The translations under genes and the position numbers were made by a program. Below the pieces are notes generated by a model. That model searched no databases. It had not been told where the DNA came from and worked only from the letters and a program-made list of their open reading frames with translations. From Kiritimatiellia bacterium (GTDB lineage: Bacteria; Verrucomicrobiota; Kiritimatiellia; RFP12; UBA1067), in the NCBI GenBank assembly GCA_024405335.1, contig JAKSOX010000038.1, forward strand, positions 1-12,349: DNA of 12,349 nt, read 5' to 3'. Positions 7,455 through 12,349 of the stretch are shown piece by piece (position 1 is the stretch's first letter; every line of letters starts with the position of its first letter).

Positions 7455-7856
7455 TCACGGCATGATCATCATGCTGGGGAACTCCTTCGGAGCCGATCCG
7501 CTCTCGCCCACGCGGGCGAGCCACCAGTCGCAGGAGGTGCAGAACACCTCGAACACGCGCTTGAGCACGCCGTCGGGCGCGTTGGCCGCGACGTCCTGCC
7601 ACAAAATGAGCGCGTTCGAGCGCGGATCCCACGCGAGCGTCGCCTCCTCCTTGAGCAGACGCCCCGCCGCGAAACCCGCGAACCGCGCCAACGCGCCGGA
7701 ATCGTCTTCGGGACGGCACAGCACGCGCTCGAGGACGATTCTGCCGCCCTCTTCGCGGACGCGCACGTCGCCGCCGTCCACCAGCAGCGTGATTTCCGAT
7801 CCGCTCGTTTCTTCCGGATATTCGATGGCCTTGGCCAGTCTTTCCGCAGACGTCAT
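7455..7856 (-). CDS. Small protein with CesT/YbjN-like (type III secretion chaperone) fold pattern
   Basis: A 133-residue acidic protein that I cannot name firmly. The predicted order is a short N-terminal helix, strands around EITLLVDGG, DVRVREEGG and RIVLERVL (21-46), a helix (about 52-68), strands ATLAWDPRSNALILWQDV (72-89) and a long helix with FEVFCTSCDWWLARVG (102-117). This matches CesT/Tir-type chaperones, where a strand of the type xLxLDPxTGxLxL precedes a final helix containing a Trp. Such chaperones form dimers that bind secretion effectors; YbjN-like proteins share the fold without that role. The ATG at 7856 has GGGAG 6 nt upstream and starts 16 nt after the M16 peptidase gene, so the two are probably cotranscribed. 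No secretion apparatus gene is in the window, so the role stays open. Confidence 0.75.
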   Translation of the reverse strand: MTSAERLAKAIEYPEETSGSEITLLVDGGDVRVREEGGRIVLERVLCRPEDDSGALARFAGFAAGRLLKEEATLAWDPRSNALILWQDVAANAPDGVLKRVFEVFCTSCDWWLARVGESGSAPKEFPSMMIMP

Positions 7857-7872
7857 GCTTTTCTCCCGCGTT

Positions 7873-10752
7873 TCATTTTCCCGTTTTGGCGACGGACTCC
7901 GTCTTCGCCGGCTTGCACGCCGCCACGGAATCCTTGCCGCCCACCGTGCACGCGGCGCAGCTTCCGGCCATGCGGTCGAACGCGTCCGCCACCTTGCGCA
8001 GATCGTCCTTCGTCGTGGCCAGCGTCTCTTCGCGCTCGCGCTGCTCGTCCGCGGGCGTCCGGCCGTTCAAGTGCATGCCCACCGCGCGGGCGACTTCGAG
8101 CCGCGGCGACAGGTACGGATCCATCTTGCCGATCGCGCTCACCACGTACTTGTCCAGCGGCTGGTCGGAATCCGCGAATTTCCGAAGCGCCGCTCCCATC
8201 GCCGCGAACTTTTCGTAGGAACGCGCCGGCGTGGGGTCGCGGTAGGTGAAGCAGTTCACGTCGCCGAACGGCGTGACGCTCACGCCCATGCCGTACGCGC
8301 CGCCCAACACGCGGATCTCGTTCCAGAGGTAGTCGAGCGACAGGATGCGCGTCGCCACGGCGAACGACCCGTGGTACTTGACGTCCGCCGGCAGAACGCC
8401 CGCGCGGCCAGCGAAGCCGATCGCCGCCGGTATCACCCAGCCCTCGTTGTCGGAAAGCCCGTCGATGCGGTACGCGGTTTCCCCGCGGGACGTCGGATTC
8501 GACGGGAACGCCGCCACGACCGAACGCGCGAAGTCAAGCGGCACGTTGTCCGAAACGCCGATCGTGAGGCGCTCGCGCGAGAAGACTTTGCGGGCGAGCG
8601 CGCCGTACCGGTCCGCGAGCGCGGCCGCGTCCGCCCCCTGCAGCCAGCGCACCTGCGCCAGACCGTCGAGCAGTTCGGAGCGGAGGCCGCTGCGCGTGAA
8701 ACGCGCCGCCGCGCGGCGCATGGCGTACGTGCGCCCGTCGTTCGCGACGTCGCGCTCGGCGTCCTGCCGGGCCTGTTTGAGCAGGTCCTCGACGTCCTTG
8801 ACCGGCGCGAACGACGTGTCGAGCAGGATTTCCCGCACCAGCGCGAGCGCCTCCGCGCGCTTCTCCGTCAGCGCGCTCGCGCACACCGCGAAGGTGTCGC
8901 GCTCGCGGAAAACCCGCGCCGAAGCGGCGAAGCGGCCGAGCGTCCCGTCGACCGCCGTCTTCAGCGCCAGCGCGTCGCGCTTCGCCGTGCCGAGCTCGCC
9001 CAGCAGCGTGGCGAGCAGCGGCAGCGACTGGAACTCCTCCTGCGTCAATCCCGCGAGGTCGAAGTGCAGCTCGAGGTAGAAGATGCCGTCCACGTCCACC
9101 TTCGGCCGGACGACTTCGACGCCGTCCACCATGGCGATTTCGCGGACGATTTCCCGGCCCTTCACCGGCACGTCGGCGCGGGAAAGCGTGGGGATCTTGG
9201 CGACGTCTTCGGGCTTGTCGGCGGACTTCTGGAACGCCTTGAGCTTAGCCGCGTCCTCCTTGACCCGCGCCTTCTCGCTTTCGGACCACCCCGCGAGCTT
9301 TTCCGCCAGCGCCTTCTCGTCCGCGCGGCGGCGATCTTCGCCGATCGTCTTGGACGGCGCGAGCGTCACTTCGGCGTGGTGGGGGTTGTCGATGAAGATT
9401 TCCTTCAGGTGGCGCTCGAACGCGCCGGTCGCGATTTTCGCCCGCAAGGCGCCGAAGAGCTTCTTGTAGCGGAACGACTCCGCCGGATCGCCGCCGTAAC
9501 ACCATCCCTCCAGCGCGGCGTGGAGAAACGCCAGCCCGCGCGTGTAGCGCCCGGGATCCTTCTCGCGCGCGCCGAACTCCAGCCGGTTCAGCGTCGCCTC
9601 GATCTGCGCGCGGTCGAAGCCCTCCTTCGCGACCTTCGCCAGCGTCTCGCGCATCAGCGCGCGCGCCTTCTGGACGTTCGCCTCCGCGACGTTGCGGATG
9701 GTGATGAACGCAATCCCCTGCTGGTACGCGAAGTCGTCCACGTCCACGTCTTCGCAAAGCCCCGCGTCCAGCAGCGCCTTTTTCAGCGGCGAGGCGTTGG
9801 AACCGGCGAGCAGGTCGCCGATCACCCCGGCGGCGAGCATGCGTTCGCGGTCGTCGTACCGGCCGAACGCCCAGCCGTCCATGAGGATGAACTTGTTGGC
9901 GGGATCTTCGTCCGGCCCGATCTCGTAGGGCACGGTCTTCTTGCCCGAAACGGGCTTCTGCCAGGGAATGTCGCTCGCCACCGGCGCGCGGTCGTAGGGC
10001 GCGAGGTAGGAGTCGAGCTTGGCCAGCGTCGCGTCCGCGTCGATGCGGCCGTCGAGGAAAATGCGCGCGTTGGACGGATGGTAGAAGCGCGCGTGGAAGT
10101 CCTTGTATTTTTCGAACGTCAGGTCGGGAATGCTCGCCGGATCGCCGCCCGATTCGAACCCGTAGCAGTGGTTGGGAAAGAGCAGGCGCATCGTTTCGAG
10201 GCAGCCGACGTCGTCGGGATCCGCGAACACGCCCTTCATCTCGGAGTAGACGACGCCGTTGCGCGACAGCGTCTCGGACTTCTTGCCGTCCTTTTCGGTT
10301 TCCGCGATTTCCCAGTGCCAGCCCTCCTGGGCGAGCGCCAGCGGATTCTTGACGGAAAGCGGGTGCAGCACGGCGTCGAGGTACACGTCCATCAGGTTGA
10401 GGAAGTCCTTGTCGTTCCGCGACGAGACGGGATAGTACGTCTTGTCCGCCCCCGTCAGCGCGTTCAGGAACGTCTGGAGCGAACTCTTGAGCAGATCGAC
10501 GAACGGCTCTTTCACGGGATACTTTTCGGACCCGCACAACACGGAATGCTCCATGATGTGCGCCACGCCGGTGTCGTCCGATGGCACCGTCTTGAACGCG
10601 ATGCAGAACGTCTTGTTGTCGTCCGCGCGGTCCAGCCACGCGAGATCCGCGCCGCTCTTCACGTGCGTCATCCGCCACATTTTGGCGGGAACCTCGTCGA
10701 GCTCCTGAACGCCTTCGACCTTGAATCCGTGCAACACGTCACCTGGTTTCAT
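7873..10752 (-). CDS. M16C family zinc metallopeptidase (presequence protease/PreP-like)
   Basis: A 959-residue clamshell peptidase that degrades oligopeptides inside a closed chamber. The inverted zinc motif HIMEH is at 65-69, followed by SVLCGSEKYPVKEPF, and the third zinc ligand is Glu171 in VVYSEMKG; the spacing fits PreP. SRNDKDF (111-117) and a mid-region M16C-associated domain (about 450-700) are also family-like. The start at 10752 is chosen because GGAG lies 9 nt upstream, MKPGDVLHGF is a typical family N-terminus, and the promoter's predicted start site is about 49 nt before it. An in-frame ATG at 10800 would add 16 hydrophobic residues but leaves almost no leader. The open frame to 10956 is non-coding. 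No convincing signal peptide, so cytosolic. The last 30 residues are an unusual tail with three cysteines (about 932, 935, 946). Confidence 0.93.
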   Translation of the reverse strand: MKPGDVLHGFKVEGVQELDEVPAKMWRMTHVKSGADLAWLDRADDNKTFCIAFKTVPSDDTGVAHIMEHSVLCGSEKYPVKEPFVDLLKSSLQTFLNALTGADKTYYPVSSRNDKDFLNLMDVYLDAVLHPLSVKNPLALAQEGWHWEIAETEKDGKKSETLSRNGVVYSEMKGVFADPDDVGCLETMRLLFPNHCYGFESGGDPASIPDLTFEKYKDFHARFYHPSNARIFLDGRIDADATLAKLDSYLAPYDRAPVASDIPWQKPVSGKKTVPYEIGPDEDPANKFILMDGWAFGRYDDRERMLAAGVIGDLLAGSNASPLKKALLDAGLCEDVDVDDFAYQQGIAFITIRNVAEANVQKARALMRETLAKVAKEGFDRAQIEATLNRLEFGAREKDPGRYTRGLAFLHAALEGWCYGGDPAESFRYKKLFGALRAKIATGAFERHLKEIFIDNPHHAEVTLAPSKTIGEDRRRADEKALAEKLAGWSESEKARVKEDAAKLKAFQKSADKPEDVAKIPTLSRADVPVKGREIVREIAMVDGVEVVRPKVDVDGIFYLELHFDLAGLTQEEFQSLPLLATLLGELGTAKRDALALKTAVDGTLGRFAASARVFRERDTFAVCASALTEKRAEALALVREILLDTSFAPVKDVEDLLKQARQDAERDVANDGRTYAMRRAAARFTRSGLRSELLDGLAQVRWLQGADAAALADRYGALARKVFSRERLTIGVSDNVPLDFARSVVAAFPSNPTSRGETAYRIDGLSDNEGWVIPAAIGFAGRAGVLPADVKYHGSFAVATRILSLDYLWNEIRVLGGAYGMGVSVTPFGDVNCFTYRDPTPARSYEKFAAMGAALRKFADSDQPLDKYVVSAIGKMDPYLSPRLEVARAVGMHLNGRTPADEQREREETLATTKDDLRKVADAFDRMAGSCAACTVGGKDSVAACKPAKTESVAKTGK

Positions 10753-10761
10753 CGCCAAACA

Positions 10762-10765
10762 CTCC
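10762..10765 (-). promoter_or_regulatory. Ribosome binding site that decides the M16 peptidase start
   Basis: GGAG on the minus strand, 9 nt before the ATG at 10752. The competing upstream ATG at 10800 has no purine-rich site before it, only the -10 element. This favours the shorter protein. Confidence 0.6.
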
Positions 10766-10807
10766 ATCGCCGCAAAAAAAATGACCACACTTGTCTTCAT
10801 GGCGGAT

Positions 10808-10816
10808 ATTATATCA
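10808..10816 (-). promoter_or_regulatory. Extended -10 promoter of the M16 peptidase gene
   Basis: The minus strand reads TGA followed by a perfect TATAAT (10808-10813), an extended -10. No good -35 hexamer is found 16-18 nt upstream, which is usual for extended -10 promoters or for activator-dependent ones. Predicted transcription start is near 10801-10802. It would drive the M16 gene and the CesT-like gene behind it. Confidence 0.65.
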
Positions 10817-10830
10817 CGTTCCCGTCCCGT

Positions 10831-10857
10831 GCGGGCGCATTTCCGCGAAATGCCCGC
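10831..10857. promoter_or_regulatory. Imperfect palindrome upstream of the M16 promoter, possible operator
   Basis: Arms GCGGG-CATTT and AAATG-CCCGC pair perfectly, apart from an extra CG in the left arm, around a 5-nt centre CCGCG. It covers roughly -30 to -56 relative to the predicted start site, where the missing -35 box would lie, so a regulator site is plausible. It has no T-run on either side, so it is not an intrinsic terminator. Pairing is seen; function is inferred. Confidence 0.4.
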
Positions 10858-10914
10858 CGGCGCGGGGACGGAGGGGGACGGCGGCGAAATGCGTTGGGAA
10901 CGTACGAGGCGCAC

Positions 10915-10937
10915 GGCAGGGCCGGGAAACCCTTGCC
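10915..10937 (-). other. Weak hairpin after the SGNH esterase gene
   Basis: GGCAGGG pairs with CCCTTGCC (one bulged T) around an 8-nt loop, 15 nt past the SGNH stop codon. There is no U-tract after it on the minus strand, so it is at best a 3'-end stabiliser or an imperfect terminator. Confidence 0.3.
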
Positions 10938-10952
10938 CGCTTCTGTATTTCA

Positions 10953-11717
10953 TCAATCATTCGCGGGTGTTATATCACAAAACTTCCTCAGAATGCGCTT
11001 GGCGGTGATTTCCGCGATGACGCGCTGGGCGCCGCCTTCGGGGTGGACGCCGTCGGCGGCGAAATCGGGCGTTTCCGCATAGGGCAGAAGCGGCGTGTAC
11101 ATGTCGAGCTGCTCGGCTCCGACGGCCTCGGCGACGGCACGCAGGTCGCGCTCCATCACGAACGGATTCGGACTGCCTTTTGCCGGATGGCTCTTCCCAA
11201 TCGGCCCAAGGCGCGTCCACATGATGATCCGCGGCAGCTTGCCGCCTTTCCCGAAGGCGCGAAGCAACTCCTCGTACTCGCGGCGGAAAAGGCCGGGCTC
11301 CGTTTTCGGACGGCCCTTCTCGTCGTACGTGAACTCGTAGAGGTACGAACCGCTGTCGTTGATGCCGAGATTGCTGACGACGATATCCGGCTCAAACGCA
11401 TACGCCGCGGCGCCGTTCGCTCCCGACCGCCACGTGTGTTCGGTCCATCCGCTCGGATTGGCCTTGGGCTGGGAGTAGACGCCCGCACCGGGATCGCCGA
11501 AGTTCCGCACGTCGTAACCCGGCCCGAGCAACCGCTGGAGTTGCGCGGGATAGCACTCCGCCACGCGGTTCGTCATCGCATACCCCCAGGTGATGGAATC
11601 GCCGATGCACGCGACGCGGACCTTGTCCGTCCGCTCGGTCCGCGACACGCCCTCAGCCGCCGTCAGCCCCTCGTCGGAAACCGTCAGCACCGCCGCCAGC
11701 AAAAAAGTCCCTATCAT
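10953..11717 (-). CDS. SGNH/GDSL-family esterase
   Basis: A 254-residue SGNH hydrolase, probably a carbohydrate acetylesterase. Block I is ACIGDSITWGY (36-46) with nucleophile Ser41; NFGDPGAGV (72-80) fits block II, supplying the oxyanion Gly; GIND (118-121) gives block III Asn120; DGVHP (222-226) gives the catalytic Asp222 and His225. Residues 1 to about 15 (IGTFLLAAVLTVS) are hydrophobic but lack a basic n-region, so they form a poor signal peptide. The ATG at 11717 has AAAGGA 8 nt upstream and overlaps the uxuA stop as ATGA, so the two genes are translationally coupled. With uxuA this suggests deacetylation of xylan- or pectin-type polymers before uronate breakdown; the substrate itself cannot be read from the sequence. 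Confidence 0.9.
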   Translation of the reverse strand: MIGTFLLAAVLTVSDEGLTAAEGVSRTERTDKVRVACIGDSITWGYAMTNRVAECYPAQLQRLLGPGYDVRNFGDPGAGVYSQPKANPSGWTEHTWRSGANGAAAYAFEPDIVVSNLGINDSGSYLYEFTYDEKGRPKTEPGLFRREYEELLRAFGKGGKLPRIIMWTRLGPIGKSHPAKGSPNPFVMERDLRAVAEAVGAEQLDMYTPLLPYAETPDFAADGVHPEGGAQRVIAEITAKRILRKFCDITPAND

Positions 11718-12349
11718 TGTTTCGTTCCTTTCAAAAGCGCCTTGAGGTAACCGTTGGCGAAGAGCCGTCCGAGCGTGAAATAGCCTGGCACGCAGTCGGC
11801 CGTCAGCAAGCGGTCGCCTTCCATCTCCGGCACGTGGTCGCCGCGCACCGGCACGTCGAGGCCGAGCGCACGGTAGGTGCGCATCAGCGCGAACTGGTCG
11901 GTCGAGCCCTGATCATGGAAGAGTTCGGTGAAGTCCGTCTTGTCGCCCTCCACGTCGCGGACATGGACGAACGCGATGCGCTGTCCGAAGTGCTTCGCCG
12001 TCTCGACGAGATCCGCCCCCATGAGCTTGAAGTTCGCCTGGCAGAACGTGACGGCGTTGGACTCGCTTGGATAAATCGCATACGCGCGGTCAAAGTCCGC
12101 TACCGATCCGAAGATGCGCGCATACCCGCCCAGAGCATCAAGGCACGGATCGTCCGGATGCAATCCCATCCGAATGCCCAGCCGTTCCGCCGTCGGCATG
12201 ACCGCCCTGATGAAGTATTCGTAATTCTCCCAGACCTGAGGTTTGGAAAGTTTGGGAGGTTTGGAAGGTTTGGGAGTTTCCGCCAGCGAGAAGTATGTTG
12301 CTCGCGCCCCACCACGGCCCTCGCGCACGCCGGTCCGCGCCCAGCCCGT
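11714..12349 (-). CDS. uxuA: Mannonate dehydratase, C-terminal part (5' end beyond window)
   Basis: UxuA dehydrates D-mannonate to 2-keto-3-deoxygluconate in glucuronate catabolism. The frame is open to the right edge, so the start is outside; the visible 211 residues are the C-terminal part of a TIM barrel. Numbered from the first visible codon, residues matching the family's metal and catalytic positions are His64 (HPDDP), Cys103 (TFCQ), His129 (FVHVR), Asp171-His172 (RGDH) and Tyr190 (PGY), with spacings close to those of known enzymes. GWART...RGGARATYF (2-20) fits the region before this. An apparent start at 12328 (GTG) is only an internal codon. Residues 27-37 are a Lys-Pro-rich insertion from a tandem repeat. 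The set of ligands looks intact, so the enzyme may still work. A related sugar-acid dehydratase or isomerase is the alternative. Confidence 0.88.
   Translation of the reverse strand, partial: TGWARTGVREGRGGARATYFSLAETPKPSKPPKLSKPQVWENYEYFIRAVMPTAERLGIRMGLHPDDPCLDALGGYARIFGSVADFDRAYAIYPSESNAVTFCQANFKLMGADLVETAKHFGQRIAFVHVRDVEGDKTDFTELFHDQGSTDQFALMRTYRALGLDVPVRGDHVPEMEGDRLLTADCVPGYFTLGRLFANGYLKALLKGTKQ
12242..12277. repeat. Four tandem copies of a 9-nt unit (TTTGGRARG) inside uxuA
   Basis: Plus-strand units begin at 12242, 12251, 12260 and 12269: TTTGGAAAG, TTTGGGAGG, TTTGGAAGG, TTTGGGAGT. The unit is three codons, so copy-number change keeps the frame. On the coding strand it encodes a Lys-Pro-(Ser/Pro) type series between the conserved GGARATYF and VWENYEYF segments. 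Flanks of a partial unit on both sides suggest a slipped-strand expansion. Confidence 0.85.

Larger units (their letters stand above)
10753..10952. other. Intergenic region between the SGNH esterase and M16 peptidase genes
   Basis: A 200-nt spacer. It holds an extended -10 promoter and RBS for the M16 gene, an imperfect palindrome upstream of the -10, and a weak hairpin soon after the SGNH stop. I see no small gene or RNA gene; the open frame through it on the minus strand is Arg/Pro/Ser-rich and has no ribosome site. Confidence 0.6.

Noticed and set aside
10831..10937. Intrinsic terminators in the 200-nt spacer
   Set aside because: Two hairpins exist, but neither is followed by a T-run on the transcribed strand.
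10753..10956. Start of the M16 peptidase at 10956
   Set aside because: It lies upstream of the promoter, lacks a ribosome site and adds Pro/Arg/Ser-rich residues not found in the family.
10809..10978. Repeated TTATATCAC at 10809-10817 and 10970-10978
   Set aside because: One copy is the promoter -10 region, the other encodes part of the SGNH C-terminus. Nine matching bases with no shared flanks look like chance.
7390..11082. Plus-strand open frame of 1230 codons opposite the M16 peptidase and SGNH genes
   Set aside because: It is antisense to well-supported genes, rich in Arg/His/Val with no recognisable motif. GC-rich coding DNA routinely keeps this antisense frame open.
1..12349. CRISPR array, tRNA/rRNA genes, insertion sequence or prophage
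   Set aside because: No spaced direct repeats, tRNA-like or rRNA segments, transposase or phage motifs were seen; the only tandem repeat is the 36-nt array in uxuA.

Overview
The window is GC-rich (by eye well above 60%) bacterial chromosome with every supportable gene on the minus strand, so transcription runs from high to low coordinates. LpxK (lipid A synthesis), a lipoprotein signal and exported hydrolases point to a Gram-negative. The CesT-like protein, the DUF3127 protein, the sialidase-like lipoprotein and a 9-nt tandem repeat of a type I remember from PVC genomes suggest the Verrucomicrobiota/Kiritimatiellota/Lentisphaerota group, probably a glycan-degrading gut or rumen lineage. This placement is inference; no rRNA gene is present.

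Right end (12349-10953): the 3' part of a mannonate dehydratase gene (uxuA) is coupled by an ATGA overlap to an SGNH/GDSL esterase gene. Together they suggest use of acetylated, uronate-containing plant polysaccharide. The uxuA fragment carries an in-frame tandem repeat (four 9-nt units) at a point where the family normally has a short loop.

Middle (10952-7455): a 200-nt spacer holds an extended -10 promoter and an imperfect palindrome. It is followed by a large M16C (PreP-like) zinc metallopeptidase gene and, 16 nt on, a small gene with the predicted fold of a CesT/YbjN-type secretion chaperone.

Left half (7437-1): a well-formed promoter (TTGTGG-17 nt-TGG-TAAAAT) precedes a tight run of six genes: a stand-alone AICAR transformylase (PurH without its cyclohydrolase half), a DUF3127 OB-fold-like protein with an SSB-type acidic tail, prmC, lpxK, a fused sugar ABC transporter protein (solute-binding protein, membrane helix, MalF-type permease) and a BNR/Asp-box sialidase-like lipoprotein cut by the window edge. 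Three consecutive genes (prmC, lpxK, ABC fusion) use GTG, TTG and GTG starts with overlaps or gaps of 5 nt or less, which indicates translational coupling. The joining of housekeeping genes to a sugar importer and a glycan hydrolase is unusual.

The most interesting items are the binding-protein/permease fusion, the repeat expansion inside uxuA, the stand-alone AICAR transformylase and the SSB-tailed DUF3127 protein. No RNA genes, CRISPR arrays, insertion sequences or phage genes were seen. Very long open frames on the plus strand (up to 1230 codons) are GC-driven shadows.
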